Assembly: GCA_004293675.1 (NCBI GenBank)
Contig: READ01000022.1
Location: forward strand, 1-64,000
Reading direction: 5' to 3'
From: Betaproteobacteria bacterium
GTDB lineage: Bacteria; Pseudomonadota; Gammaproteobacteria; Burkholderiales; Casimicrobiaceae
DNA length: 64,000 nt
Both the position numbers and the translations under genes were made by a program. Positions 9,601 through 18,330 of this stretch are shown one piece after another. Numbering within the stretch: the stretch's first letter is position 1; each line of letters opens with the position of its first letter. Under the pieces are notes generated by a model. The model was given only the letters and a program-made list of their open reading frames with translations. It searched no databases and was not told the DNA's origin.

Positions 9601-9685
9601 GTGACGCTAAGGCCGAAGCGCTCGTGATCCCCGCTCCACTACTCATGGTTAAAGCGTTTGCTGGTGCGGCGGTAGTATCGAGCAT
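6659..9685 (-). CDS. nrdA: Ribonucleoside-diphosphate reductase subunit alpha (class Ia)
   Basis: This is the large catalytic subunit. An ATP-cone covers about residues 35-135 and a second cone-like region follows. The catalytic cysteines are present: LSSCYLT, SSNLCTEI and AVCNLGSVN. The radical-transfer tyrosine pair is in KTTYYLRT and the C-terminal redox pair in DCEACQ. All are needed for reduction of ribonucleotides with NrdB. The start at 9685 was chosen because AGGA lies nine bases upstream; an in-frame ATG at 9724 lacks a good ribosome site. The mature length of 1008 residues is long, as expected for enzymes with two cone regions. Paired NrdR boxes and a promoter lie about 230 bases upstream, so the transcript has a long leader. 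Confidence 0.97.
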   Translation of the reverse strand: MLDTTAAPANALTMSSGAGITSASALASLSGTSNHGNVADANRAALYKVIRRNGSVMPFEPGKITVALTKAYLATHGTQNAASARVREITQTMTDAVMKALMRVKPEGGAIHIEEIQDQVELALMRSGEHEVARAYVLYREKRTQERASQVKSKEADQESILHVVDGGVRKPLDLLRLRELIKSSCDGLHGAADADVVLKATLKDLYDGVSAKEVRKCTILAARQYIEKDPAYSFVTARLLMDSIRFEILGEETSHADMAVRYAENFPKYIKHGIGIGLLNPELASYDLQRLGEALDHNRDLKFGFLGLQTLYDRYFLIDRQSNTATASNEDRRIELPQAFFMRVAMGLALNEADREGRAIEFYQLLSSFDFMSSTPTLFNSATHRSQLSSCYLTTVADDLDGIYEAIKENALLSKFAGGLGNDWTPVRAMGSHIKGTNGESQGVVPFLKVVNDTAVAVNQGGKRKGAVCTYLETWHMDIEEFLELRKNTGDDRRRTHDMNTANWIPDLFMKRVMENGPWTLFSPADTPDLHDLFGKAFEAKYVEYEAKAARGELKLFKTLQATSLWRKMLTMLFETGHPWITFKDPCNIRSPQQHVGVVHSSNLCTEITLNTSDTEIAVCNLGSVNLVNHMIEVKSSTEGGAGGYQLDHVKLQKTIRTAMRMLDNVIDINYYAVKKARTSNLKHRPVGLGIMGFQDSLHMMRVPYASEAAMEFADRSMEAVCYYSYLASTELAEERGRYSSYKGSLWDRGILPFDSLKLLADERGGYVEVDQSMSMDWDSLKARIKVHGMRNSNCVAIAPTATISNIIGVSACIEPNYENLFVKSNLSGEFTVINEHLVDDLKARGLWDEVMISDLKYFDGALAKIDRIPDDLKANYATAFEMDASWLVEAASRRQKWIDQAQSLNIYMAGASGKKLDDIYKLAWKRGLKTTYYLRTMAATSAEKSTGKGGELNAVSSGGVTHAAAAKTAPAPMSTATAVSPVIDAQLPATDMKYCSIDNPDCEACQ

Positions 9686-9906
9686 GTGGGAGATTCCTGT
9701 TTTTAATTTGACTAATACGATCATCGACGATCAACGGGGGGCATTGCTCGGCCGATGGTTGCTGCGATTGATGGACACAGCGCTGCCCGCTGAGCCCCCA
9801 ATTTCGCCGTCTTGACCCGCTTTTGACGTTCCCGCAGCGGCCGCTTTGACGCGGCGGCTGTCCCCGGTAGTGTCCGATAGCGCCGTCAAAAAGTGCAACA
9901 CCCTCA

Positions 9907-9936
9907 AGGATACGACTAACAACATCTTGTGGTCAA
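9907..9936 (-). promoter_or_regulatory. Candidate nrdA promoter
   Basis: On the minus strand, TTGACC (9936-9931) and TATCCT (9912-9907) are 18 bases apart, fitting a sigma70 promoter. Transcription would begin near 9900 and leave a leader of about 215 bases before nrdA. One NrdR box overlaps the -35 element. Confidence 0.45.
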
Positions 9937-9964
9937 GTGCTCCGTGAACCACAAGATATGGTGT
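9917..9964 (-). promoter_or_regulatory. Pair of NrdR boxes upstream of nrdA
   Basis: Two 16-base sites, TAACAACATCTTGTGG (9917-9932) and, on the minus strand, ACACCATATCTTGTGG (9964-9949), resemble the NrdR consensus ACACTATATATTGTGT. They face each other with a perfect 10-bp match (ATCTTGTGGT). Their centres are 32 bases apart, about three helical turns, which is the spacing known for tandem NrdR boxes. NrdR represses ribonucleotide reductase genes when dATP is high. The first site overlaps the -35 region of the proposed nrdA promoter, consistent with repression. Confidence 0.8.
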
Positions 9965-10090
9965 TGCTTAAAAGAATTTCACCCGCCTTGTCTGAGGCTC
10001 TTTGACCACGGCGCAGCCACGCCGCTTGGCGTTGGGCTGTTGTTTTCTGTACAAAGGTCTACAGCGTCTATTTCTGAGTTGTGCACATAG

Positions 10091-10099
10091 TTATCCACT
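10091..10099 (+). promoter_or_regulatory. DnaA-box-like site between nrdA and dcd
   Basis: TTATCCACT matches the DnaA box TTATCCACA at eight of nine positions and is preceded by GTGCACATAG. In E. coli the nrdAB promoter is controlled by DnaA boxes, so a site in this region would make sense. It is a single site, and it may belong to the dcd promoter instead. Confidence 0.3.
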
Positions 10100-10314
10100 G
10101 AAACTGCAAAAGCTAACTTTGATCGCGCGCAAAATTATTTCTGTGAGCTATCGAGCGAGCTACGTTCGACTTTTTCGGCAGATCAGCGCGATTGCGGCGG
10201 CACAGCGTGCGGGCGAGACAGCCGTGGCATCGGTGTTGAGACAAAATAGCCAACATCGCGCGCATTGCGTCCACCCGACCCCACCGCGACTCGTCGCAGA
10301 ATCGCCCCTCTTTT

Positions 10315-10881
10315 ATGTCTATCAAGTCTGACCATTGGATTCGCCGCATGGCGCAGCAACATCAAATGATTGAGCCGTTTGTGCCCGATCAGGTGCGCTA
10401 TGTTGACGGCAACAAAATCGTGTCGTATGGGACGTCTAGCTACGGCTATGACATTCGCTGCGCCAACGAATTTAAGATTTTCACCAACATCAATTCCACG
10501 ATCGTTGACCCCAAAGCGTTTGATGAAAAGTCATTCGTTGATTTTTCGGGTGACGTTTGCATCATTCCGCCCAACTCGTTTGCGCTGGCGCGAACGGTCG
10601 AATACTTTCGCATCCCACGCAGCGTGTTAACCATTTGTGTCGGCAAGAGCACCTACGCGCGCTGCGGCATCATCGTCAACGTCACGCCGTTCGAGCCCGA
10701 ATGGGAAGGCTACGTCACGCTGGAGTTTTCCAACACCACGCCGCTGCCCGCCAAAATCTATGCGGGCGAAGGCTGTGCACAGGTGCTGTTCTTCGAGAGC
10801 GACGAAATCTGCGGCACCTCGTACAAAGACCGTGGTGGCAAGTATCAAGGGCAAAGCGGCGTGACCTTGCCCAAGACCTAA
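10315..10881 (+). CDS. dcd: dCTP deaminase
   Basis: This enzyme converts dCTP to dUTP, the first step towards dTMP. The N-terminus [20 protein letters not shown] is typical of the betaproteobacterial form. Characteristic motifs follow in order: [20 protein letters not shown] (substrate binding), [20 protein letters not shown] with the catalytic Glu, and [19 protein letters not shown]. The length of 188 residues is normal. It is divergent from nrdA and shares the intergenic region with the NrdR boxes, consistent with a deoxynucleotide theme. The next gene starts directly at its stop codon (TAAGTG), so the two are likely co-translated. Confidence 0.95.
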   Translation: MSIKSDHWIRRMAQQHQMIEPFVPDQVRYVDGNKIVSYGTSSYGYDIRCANEFKIFTNINSTIVDPKAFDEKSFVDFSGDVCIIPPNSFALARTVEYFRIPRSVLTICVGKSTYARCGIIVNVTPFEPEWEGYVTLEFSNTTPLPAKIYAGEGCAQVLFFESDEICGTSYKDRGGKYQGQSGVTLPKT

Positions 10882-11496
10882 GTGCCAGCGCGCAGCGTCG
10901 GGGTATTGCTTGCGGCCGGCGCGGGACGTCGCTTTGACGCCGCACGACCGGGCGCCAAGCTTGAGGCACCGTTTGACACCGAGACGGTGGGCGTTCGATC
11001 GCTCACAACGCTGATGAGCGCGGTAGACGCCACCATCGTGGCGGTCCGAGGCGAGCACACTGCCATCGCGATGCAGGCGAAGCAGCGCGGGGCTCATATC
11101 GTGGTTCCAGCGCACTTTGAATGGGGCATGGGGCATTCGATTGCCGCCGCTGCGGCTCTGGCGCTGGCCGAGTTTGGCGACGCCGACGTGCTCCTGATGG
11201 CTTTGGCCGACATGCCGTGGACAAATGCGCAGACGCTGGGAAAGCTAATTGAGCAAAGCAGCTCCCATCGCATCCTACGGCCACGTTTCGAGGGTGTGCT
11301 GGGTCATCCGGTCGCCTTTGGTCGCGAATTTTGGCCCGCGCTGGTCAACTGCGGCGGTGACGAAGGCGCGCGGCGTGTACTAGGCGACCACGCGCCAAGC
11401 GTCATGGTGATCGACGTGGCTGATGCGGGGGTGTTGCGGGATGTGGACGTGCCGACAGACCTGCCCCGGCCGAGCGCGTCGCGCACACAACATTAG
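10882..11496 (+). CDS. MobA/MocA-like nucleotidyltransferase
   Basis: The 204-residue product has the nucleotide-binding N-terminus VGVLLAAGAGRRF and the metal-binding DVLLMALADMPW typical of MocA and MobA proteins, which attach CMP or GMP to molybdopterin. GHPVAFGREFWPAL matches the substrate-binding part of the family. Which nucleotide or acceptor it uses cannot be told from sequence, and no other cofactor genes are nearby. It starts at GTG directly after the dcd stop, with no spacer, so translational coupling is likely. Its stop codon overlaps the stop of the convergent GGDEF-EAL gene (shared bases 11493-11496). Confidence 0.8.
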   Translation: MPARSVGVLLAAGAGRRFDAARPGAKLEAPFDTETVGVRSLTTLMSAVDATIVAVRGEHTAIAMQAKQRGAHIVVPAHFEWGMGHSIAAAAALALAEFGDADVLLMALADMPWTNAQTLGKLIEQSSSHRILRPRFEGVLGHPVAFGREFWPALVNCGGDEGARRVLGDHAPSVMVIDVADAGVLRDVDVPTDLPRPSASRTQH

Positions 11497-13142
11497 CGTC
11501 GCTCAAGCGTATGGCGGACACCCGCGACTTGGGTCGTCCACCACGGCGCAATGGCTGCAACCTCGCAGGGCTTGGCGATGTAGAAACCCTGCGCTTCTTC
11601 GCAACCCAGCTCGCGCAGAATCGTGAGTTGCAGCGGCGATTCGATGCCTTCGGCGATCACGCGCATCCCAAGACTGTGCGCCACAGCGACGATGGCTTGC
11701 ACGATGCTGCGGCGGGCTGGTATCTCGATTTCGTGAATAAAACTTCGGTCGATTTTGATGGTTTGAAACGGCAGACGCGTCAAGTAGCTCAAGCTCGAAT
11801 AGCCTGTTCCAAAATCATCAAGCGTCAGCGTGACACCCAACCGATTGAGCTCGCCGAGTGTTTCAACGATTTGCTCGGGATTGTTGACGAGCATGGATTC
11901 GGTGATTTCCAGATCGAGAAACTGTGGCGGGATGCCGGTGGCATCAATGACGTCGCGAACGCTCTCAAGCCACATGGAATTTTCCATCTGCTTGGCCGAC
12001 ACGTTGACCGAAATTCGCGGATGCACGTCGAGCTGCTGCCAGAATTTGAATTGCTCGCACGCCATCTCCAGCGCACGCTGTCCCAGCTGATGAATCAAGC
12101 CGCTTTGCTCCGCGGCCGGAATGAATTCCAGCGGACTCACTACGCCTCGAGTGGGGTGGCGCCAGCGCATGAGCGCTTCCAAGCCGGCGGGCATGCCGGT
12201 GGACAACTCAATTTGCGGTTGAAAGACTAGGAAGAACTCTTCGGCGGCGACACCACGACGGATGTCGGCATCAAGTTTGCTGCGACCCAGCACCAGCTGG
12301 CCTGACTCGTCGGCAAAGCGTGAGATGCGCCCGCCACCGCCCTGTTTGGCGGCATACATGGCTGAATCGGCGTTCTTAATCAGATCGGCGGCGGTGCGAC
12401 CGTCTTGCGGGTAGCAAGCGACGCCAATCGAGGCAGGCAAAGTGATCCGAGAACCAGCGATATCGAGCGGTTGGTTGAGTGCACCCAAAATATCCTCAGC
12501 CACGCTGAGCGTCGTTGAGTCGGCTCGTTGGAAGTCGAGGCGACTGAGCAGCACCACAAATTCGTCGCCGCCAAAGCGCGCAACGATGTCCTCCGAACGA
12601 ACCGCGCTTTTGATTCGTTGTGCCGCTGTTCGAAGGACCGAGTCGCCGGTTTCGTGACCCAGGGTGTCGTTGAAAGTTTTAAACAGATCAAGATCGATAA
12701 ACAGCACTGACACCCGTGTCGTATCAGCGGCGGCGCGGCGAATGGCTTCGTCGAGTCGTTGCGTCAACAGGATTCGGTTGGGCAGCAAGGTCAGTGGATC
12801 GGTTTGCGCAACATGAATCGCGCGAGCCGTGGCGGCATTGAGATCTCGAGTGCGCTCGCGAACCCGCTCTTCAAGCGCGCGCTGATAGTTGGCAAGCTTT
12901 TCGCGCGCCTCGGAGAGCGTGTGCGCTGTTTCGTTGTAGCCACGAACCAGCTCGCCCAGCGAGCCGCGTGCACTTGATTGCACTTCAGTCGAAAAATTGC
13001 CGCGGCTGAATTGACGCATCGCCGCGTCGAGCTCTCGGTGTGTTTTGCTCGCACGTCGGCGAGCCAACCACGCGGGGATCGCCACCACGGCAGCGGTTGC
13101 GAGCGCCACGATCAGGTGGCCGAAGCTCAACTGCTCAAACAT
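11493..13142 (-). CDS. GGDEF-EAL protein (c-di-GMP synthesis and breakdown)
   Basis: One transmembrane segment near residues 8-26 is followed by a HAMP-like linker and coiled coil up to about residue 110, a GGDEF domain and an EAL domain. The GGDEF motif is intact (RFGGDEFVVLL, near residue 192) with an inhibitory I-site RSED exactly five residues before it. The EAL domain has its signature in LEALMRWRHP near residue 322 and DDFGTGYSS, and conserved acids are in place. So both catalytic activities are possible, and which dominates cannot be read from sequence. No periplasmic sensor domain is present, since only about seven residues precede the membrane segment. The gene is convergent with the nucleotidyltransferase. 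Confidence 0.93.
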   Translation of the reverse strand: MFEQLSFGHLIVALATAAVVAIPAWLARRRASKTHRELDAAMRQFSRGNFSTEVQSSARGSLGELVRGYNETAHTLSEAREKLANYQRALEERVRERTRDLNAATARAIHVAQTDPLTLLPNRILLTQRLDEAIRRAAADTTRVSVLFIDLDLFKTFNDTLGHETGDSVLRTAAQRIKSAVRSEDIVARFGGDEFVVLLSRLDFQRADSTTLSVAEDILGALNQPLDIAGSRITLPASIGVACYPQDGRTAADLIKNADSAMYAAKQGGGGRISRFADESGQLVLGRSKLDADIRRGVAAEEFFLVFQPQIELSTGMPAGLEALMRWRHPTRGVVSPLEFIPAAEQSGLIHQLGQRALEMACEQFKFWQQLDVHPRISVNVSAKQMENSMWLESVRDVIDATGIPPQFLDLEITESMLVNNPEQIVETLGELNRLGVTLTLDDFGTGYSSLSYLTRLPFQTIKIDRSFIHEIEIPARRSIVQAIVAVAHSLGMRVIAEGIESPLQLTILRELGCEEAQGFYIAKPCEVAAIAPWWTTQVAGVRHTLERR

Positions 13143-13222
13143 GACACGGCACGGCTGCGGATCGTCGCAGCGCTCGTAGCGTCAAGACTGCTGAAGTCAA
13201 TGGCACAGCGTGAAGCGCGAAA

Positions 13223-14746
13223 CTAAATGGCCGTCAGCGCAATGCTGCCGATCCGGGATTGCCATTCGCGCGGCCCGGTTTGATGCACGCTCGTGCCCGC
13301 GGAATCGACCGCAACGGTCACGGGCATGTCCTTCACATCAAATTCGTAGATCGCTTCCATCCCTAAGTCGGCAAACCCAACCACTCGTGCCGATTGAATC
13401 GCCTTTGAAACCAGATACGCCGCGCCACCCACGGCCATCAGATACGCCGCTTTGTGCTTTTTGATCGCCTCGATACCTGCTGGACCGCGCTCGGCTTTGC
13501 CGATCATCGAGATGAGCCCGGTCTGCGCGAGCATCATGTCGGTAAATTTGTCCATTCGCGTGGCGGTCGTTGGACCTGCGGGCCCCACGACCTCGTCTCG
13601 CACTGGATCAACCGGGCCGACGTAATAAATCACCCGGTTGGTGAAGTCGACGGGCAGCTTTTCGCCCTTGGCGAGCATGTCTTGAATACGTTTGTGAGCG
13701 GCGTCGCGACCGGTGAGCATCTTGCCATTGAGCAGAAGCGATTGTCCTGGTGTCCAGCTGGCGACTTGCGCTTTGGTGAGCGTATTCAAATCAACGCGGG
13801 TGGAGCGCTTCACATCGGGGGCCCAATGCACATCGGGCCACGTATCGAGCGACGGCGGTTCGCAGTACGCAGGCCCCGAGCCGTCGAGCACGAAGTGCGC
13901 ATGGCGTGTGGCGGCGCAATTGGGAATCATCGCGACAGGCTTGCCAGCCGCGTGGGTCGGGTACATGGCAATTTTGATGTCGAGCACGGTTGACAAGCCA
14001 CCGAGCCCTTGTGCGCCGATACCCAGCGCATTGACTTTGTCGTAGAGCTCGATTCGAAGCGCTTCGGTTTGGTTTTGTGGGCCACGTCGTTTTAAATCGT
14101 ACATGTCGATGGGCTCCATGAGCACCTCTTTGGCCATCAGCATCGCTTTTTCAGCGGTGCCGCCAATGCCAATGCCCAGCATGCCCGGTGGACACCAACC
14201 GGCGCCCATGGTGGGCACGGTTTTGAGCACCCAATCGACGAGCGAATCGCTGGGATTCATCATCACAAACTTCGATTTATTCTCGCTGCCACCGCCTTTG
14301 GCGGCCACATCAACCGAAATCGTGTTACCCGGAACGAGCTCCGTGTGAATCACCGCGGGCGTGTTGTCCTTGGTGTTCTTGCGCTCGAATTGCGGGTCGG
14401 CAACGATCGAGGCGCGAAGCTTGTTGTCGGGGTGGTTGTAAGCGCGTCGAACGCCCTCATTAACCGCGTCAGCGATGGAGCCCGAAAAGCCCTCAAAGCG
14501 CACGTTCATTCCGATTTTCAAAAACACGTTGACGATGCCCGTGTCTTGGCAGATCGGACGATGACCCTCGGCGCACATACGGCTGTTAGTCAAAATCTGC
14601 GCGATGGCGTCTTTGGCAGCGGGCGAGGCTTCGGCCTCGTAGGCGCGCGCCAAATGCTCGATGTAATCTTTTGGGTGGTAATAGCTGATGAATTGCAGCG
14701 CCGCAGCGGTCGATTCGATCAGGTCTTCGGCTTTGATGGTGGTCAT
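13223..14746 (-). CDS. fumA: Class I fumarate hydratase (iron-sulfur)
   Basis: This oxygen-sensitive [4Fe-4S] fumarase interconverts fumarate and malate in the citric acid cycle. The three cluster cysteines are recognisable in RPICQDTGIV, GWCPPGMLGIG and NCAATRHAHF. The N-terminal alpha domain and C-terminal beta domain (PVTVAVDSAGTSVHQTGP) are fused, as in the long class I form, with 507 residues in total. The name fumA is used for the class; fumB is equally possible from sequence alone. It is on the minus strand between the GGDEF-EAL and YqhA genes. Confidence 0.95.
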   Translation of the reverse strand: MTTIKAEDLIESTAAALQFISYYHPKDYIEHLARAYEAEASPAAKDAIAQILTNSRMCAEGHRPICQDTGIVNVFLKIGMNVRFEGFSGSIADAVNEGVRRAYNHPDNKLRASIVADPQFERKNTKDNTPAVIHTELVPGNTISVDVAAKGGGSENKSKFVMMNPSDSLVDWVLKTVPTMGAGWCPPGMLGIGIGGTAEKAMLMAKEVLMEPIDMYDLKRRGPQNQTEALRIELYDKVNALGIGAQGLGGLSTVLDIKIAMYPTHAAGKPVAMIPNCAATRHAHFVLDGSGPAYCEPPSLDTWPDVHWAPDVKRSTRVDLNTLTKAQVASWTPGQSLLLNGKMLTGRDAAHKRIQDMLAKGEKLPVDFTNRVIYYVGPVDPVRDEVVGPAGPTTATRMDKFTDMMLAQTGLISMIGKAERGPAGIEAIKKHKAAYLMAVGGAAYLVSKAIQSARVVGFADLGMEAIYEFDVKDMPVTVAVDSAGTSVHQTGPREWQSRIGSIALTAI

Positions 14747-14783
14747 GGGCGCAGCTCGCTAAATGGGGGGTGCGTTTGTTGGC

Positions 14784-15455
14784 TTAGTCGTTGTTGAGTC
14801 GGCCATCAATGGCCTTAGCTTCATGCTCCGCCGGTGCCATCAGTCGGTCGGTCAGTGCGATTGAAATCGCTGACAAGAGGAACACGACGTGAATGACCGT
14901 TTGCGCGATCAGCGTTTTCTCTGAGTACGATTCGGCATTGATGAACGTTTTTAACAAGTGAATCGACGAGATGCCGATGATGGCGGTGGCGAGCTTGACC
15001 TTGAGCACCGACGCATTGACGTGCGACAGCCATTCCGGTTGGTCGGGATGGTTTTCAAGGTTCATGCGGGAGACAAATGTTTCGTAGCCGCCAATGATCA
15101 CCATGATGAGCAAGTTCGAGATCATCACCACGTCGATTAAACCCAGCACCAGGAGCATGATCAGCGTTTCGGTGAGCTTGGTGGGTACGACAGGACAGGC
15201 TTGCGCTGGAGATTTTGCGGCCATTTGCGCAGCGTCGCAGGGTTGCACCGATGCGGCAATGGCGCGCACCGCGTCGGCCGAGCCAAACGCGGCTTCAATC
15301 AAATGAACGAGCTCGACCCAAAAATGAAACACGTAGACGCACTGCGCAACGATCAAGCCCAGGTAGAGCGGTAGCTGTAACCAGCGGCTGAAAAATATGG
15401 TGTAGGGAAGCGGTCGCATGCGCCCGGCAGCGATCAAGGTTTTCGGTTTGGCCAT
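14784..15455 (-). CDS. yqhA: YqhA/UPF0114 family membrane protein
   Basis: The 223-residue product has about four hydrophobic segments and the family pattern RWLQLPLYLGLIVAQCVYV, then LIDVVMISNLLIMVIIGGYE, and VKLATAIIGISSIHLLKTF. It is an inner-membrane protein of unknown function, longer than E. coli YqhA because of a periplasmic loop near residues 65-100 that contains four cysteine or Pro-rich stretches. It lies just upstream of fumarase on the same strand, with 37 bases between, so the two may form an operon. Confidence 0.85.
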   Translation of the reverse strand: MAKPKTLIAAGRMRPLPYTIFFSRWLQLPLYLGLIVAQCVYVFHFWVELVHLIEAAFGSADAVRAIAASVQPCDAAQMAAKSPAQACPVVPTKLTETLIMLLVLGLIDVVMISNLLIMVIIGGYETFVSRMNLENHPDQPEWLSHVNASVLKVKLATAIIGISSIHLLKTFINAESYSEKTLIAQTVIHVVFLLSAISIALTDRLMAPAEHEAKAIDGRLNND

Positions 15456-15719
15456 TGGAGATTTCTATCAATATTGCGTCGGGTTTGGGGCAAGGAGCCA
15501 GTGCGCTGCGGGTCTCACCAAACGAAAGTCCGCTGCCAGTAAACGGGTGAATCGGCGAATTCGAGCAACGACGCACAGCCGGTTTCTTTCCCCATTTTGC
15601 CCATGAGTTTAGCACCCGAAACCGAGTAGAAACTGCGACTGGCATTGCGCAAACGGCATGATGAACGGGCGCATCGACGACATGACAGAACGACGTCGAA
15701 AGCGAGTTTTATGTCATTT
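15456..15719. other. Non-coding leader between yqhA and the repeat upstream of acs
   Basis: No gene is supported on either strand. The left part holds the expected upstream region of yqhA. Nothing else recognisable was seen before the palindromic repeat that begins at 15720. Confidence 0.4.
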
Positions 15720-15836
15720 GGCTTTTAATATCAATGCCTTACAAAATAGCAGTTTTTAGCAAATAATTTTATTTTTCATTAAGTAGTTAAACGTTAATGT
15801 AATCTTTATTTATTATGGCTTACATGCAATAAGTTG
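15720..15836. repeat. 117-bp palindromic intergenic repeat, copy 1
   Basis: Left arm AATGCCTTACAAAATAG and right arm TTATTTATTATGGCTTACAT are imperfect reverse complements, with outer GCTTTTAATATCAATGCC mirrored by ATGCAATAAGTT. This is the most divergent of seven related copies and the most AT-rich segment nearby. It lies in the divergent gap between yqhA and acs, so it is not a simple terminator. Confidence 0.65.
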
Positions 15837-15962
15837 ATTGGAACTAAGCGTCAGAGTTGCGTCAAGTTGACACGCTACGATGCACGGGAAAATCCGATCA
15901 AATCTGGGTAAATCGAGTGATACATTCGCTCGGCAAAACCGAAAAAATAGGAGTGTCTTGTC

Positions 15963-17942
15963 ATGTCCGCCATCGAATCCGTACTCGTCGAAAACCGCGT
16001 GTTTCCGCCGCCGACCGCGTTTACCGCACAGGCAAATCTGAAGCCCGCCGAGGTCGCGGCGATGCAAGCGAGCGCGGCGGCGGATTACGCTGGTTTTTGG
16101 GCGGATTTAGCACGTGAAAACTTGATTTGGGCGAAGCCGTTTACGAAGTCACTGAACGATTCGAATGCGCCCTTCTTTAAGTGGTTTGAAGACGGTGAAT
16201 TGAACGCGTCGTATCAGTGTTTGGATCGTCATCTCAACACGCCGACTGCGGACAAAGTCGCGATCATTTTCGAAACGGATGACGGCAAATCGACGACGAT
16301 TACGTATCGCGAGTTGCACAAACGTGTCTCGCGTTTCGCCAACGGTTTGAAGTCGCTTGGTTATAAAAAAGGTGATCGCTCGATCATCTACATGCCGATG
16401 TCGATTGAAGCGGTGATCGCGATGCAGGCCTGCGCGAGGATCGGTGTGACTCACTCCGTCGTGTTCGGCGGTTTCTCAGCGAAGAGCTTGCAAGAGCGCA
16501 TCGTCGACGTGGGCGCAACGCTCGTGATCGCGGCCGATGAACAGATGCGCGGTGGCAAAGCGCTGCCGCTGAAACCCGCGGTGGACGAGGCCTACGCGAT
16601 GGGCGGCTGCGACGCGGTGCGCCACACTGTCGTCTACAAACGCACTGGCGGCAATGTCGCACCAGGAGCGAAAGACATCGACTGGGCAAAGGTCGAGGGC
16701 GGCCAATCGGACGACTGCCCCGCCGTGATGGTTGACGCGGAACATCCGCTCTTCGTGCTCTACACCTCCGGCTCCACCGGCAAGCCGAAAGGCGTTCAGC
16801 ACAGCACCGGCGGCTACATGCTGCATGCGATGCTCACGATGAAATGGACCTTCGACATCAAGCCGAGCGACGTGTTTTGGTGCACAGCCGACGTGGGCTG
16901 GGTGACGGGTCACACCTACGTCGCGTACGGCCCGCTCGCAACGGGCGCAACGCAAATCATCTTCGAAGGCGTGCCGACGTTCCCTAACGCCGGTCGTTTC
17001 TGGGAAATGATTCAGAAACACAAGTGCACGATTTTCTATACCGCGCCGACGGCGATTCGCTCGCTGATTAAGGCCGCCGAAGTCGCCCCGGATTACGCGC
17101 CGTCGAAATACGATTTGAAATCGCTTCGGCTCCTCGGTTCCGTCGGCGAGCCCATCAATCCCGAAGCATGGATGTGGTACTACAAACACATCGGCGGCGA
17201 GCGGTGCCCAATTGTCGACACGTTCTGGCAAACCGAGACGGGCGGCCACATGATTACGCCGCTGCCGGGTGTGACGCCACTTGTGCCGGGTTCATGCACG
17301 ACGGCGCTGCCAGGTATTGAAGCCGCAATCGTTGACGAAATCGGGGGCGATGTGGCAAACGGCTCCGGCGGCATTCTCGTGATTAAGAAGCCGTGGCCCT
17401 CAATGATTCGCACGATTTGGGGCGATCCAGAGCGATTCAAAAAAGCGTATTTCCCGAGTGAGCTCAAAGGCTATTACCTTGCCGGTGACGGCGCAGTGCG
17501 CGATGCGGTCACGGGTAACTTTCGAATCACGGGCCGCATCGACGATGTACTCAACGTCTCCGGTCATCGTCTAGGTACGATGGAGATTGAATCGGCGCTT
17601 GTTGCCAACAGCGCGCTCGTGGCAGAGGCGGCCGTCGTCGGACGCCCGGATGACACCACCGGCGAAGCAATCGTGGCGTTCGTTGTGCTCAAAGGCGCTC
17701 GCCCAACCGACAAAGAAGGCGCGGCGAAACTCGCCAAAGAACTGCGCGATTGGGTTGGCAAAGAAATCGGACCGATTGCGAAACCCAAAGACATTCGCTT
17801 CGGCGACAACTTGCCGAAAACGCGCTCGGGCAAGATCATGCGTCGCCTACTGCGCTCGATTGCCAAGGGGGAAGAAATTACTTCCGACATTTCGACGCTC
17901 GAAAACCCGGCGATTTTGGAGCAACTCAAGCAAAGCCTTTAG
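15963..17942 (+). CDS. acs: Acetyl-CoA synthetase
   Basis: This AMP-forming enzyme activates acetate to acetyl-CoA through acetyl-adenylate. The nucleotide-binding loop [19 protein letters not shown], the [10 protein letters not shown] motif and the C-terminal [14 protein letters not shown], with the lysine that is commonly acetylated in this family, are all intact. The length of 659 residues is normal. The ATG at 15963 is preceded by AATAGGAGTG. The gene is transcribed alone from a roughly 120-base leader after a repeat element. The DUF4212/symporter pair and aceA elsewhere in the window support growth on acetate. Confidence 0.97.
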   Translation: MSAIESVLVENRVFPPPTAFTAQANLKPAEVAAMQASAAADYAGFWADLARENLIWAKPFTKSLNDSNAPFFKWFEDGELNASYQCLDRHLNTPTADKVAIIFETDDGKSTTITYRELHKRVSRFANGLKSLGYKKGDRSIIYMPMSIEAVIAMQACARIGVTHSVVFGGFSAKSLQERIVDVGATLVIAADEQMRGGKALPLKPAVDEAYAMGGCDAVRHTVVYKRTGGNVAPGAKDIDWAKVEGGQSDDCPAVMVDAEHPLFVLYTSGSTGKPKGVQHSTGGYMLHAMLTMKWTFDIKPSDVFWCTADVGWVTGHTYVAYGPLATGATQIIFEGVPTFPNAGRFWEMIQKHKCTIFYTAPTAIRSLIKAAEVAPDYAPSKYDLKSLRLLGSVGEPINPEAWMWYYKHIGGERCPIVDTFWQTETGGHMITPLPGVTPLVPGSCTTALPGIEAAIVDEIGGDVANGSGGILVIKKPWPSMIRTIWGDPERFKKAYFPSELKGYYLAGDGAVRDAVTGNFRITGRIDDVLNVSGHRLGTMEIESALVANSALVAEAAVVGRPDDTTGEAIVAFVVLKGARPTDKEGAAKLAKELRDWVGKEIGPIAKPKDIRFGDNLPKTRSGKIMRRLLRSIAKGEEITSDISTLENPAILEQLKQSL

Positions 17943-18033
17943 TGCCTTTGGTTACTGCGCGAATTGACGCCGCTCGGCGCGAAGCGCGGTCGCTTCGTGC
18001 ATACTTCGCCCCGAACTGACTTCTCAAACGCTC

Positions 18034-18321
18034 ATGGACGCTTTTCTCGCCGTGGCCTACAGCATGTGTGTGCTCGTGGGGCTCATCTATTTCGCGCAAT
18101 TAATCGTTGGCATCTTTAACTGGTCCGCACGTCTCAATAACCCGGTCTATCGATTTCTGGGCTTTTTGGCCTCGCCAGTGACTAAGGTGGTGCGAGCGAT
18201 TTCTCCGGCCAAAATTGCCGATAGGCACGTCCCTGTGGTGGCCGTCTTCTTGTTATTTTGGCTGTGTGTCGTCATCTTTTTTGCGCGACTGTATCTGCGC
18301 CGCCCCGAGCTATTTCAGTAG
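18034..18321 (+). CDS. YggT-like small membrane protein
   Basis: The 95-residue product has two hydrophobic segments (about residues 6-28 and 68-88) and the YggT-like middle with a conserved R-x-x-x-P pattern (FLASPVTKVVRAISP). YggT proteins are small membrane proteins with suspected roles in division or ion homeostasis. The match is weaker than in canonical YggT, so the assignment is tentative. It lies 92 bases after acs and 9 bases before the TPR gene, on the same strand, likely one transcript with the latter. Confidence 0.65.
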   Translation: MDAFLAVAYSMCVLVGLIYFAQLIVGIFNWSARLNNPVYRFLGFLASPVTKVVRAISPAKIADRHVPVVAVFLLFWLCVVIFFARLYLRRPELFQ

Positions 18322-18330
18322 GCAATTTCT

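Noticed and set aside
16476-17249. 257-codon open frame opposite acs
   Set aside because: Antisense shadow of a clearly real acetyl-CoA synthetase gene.
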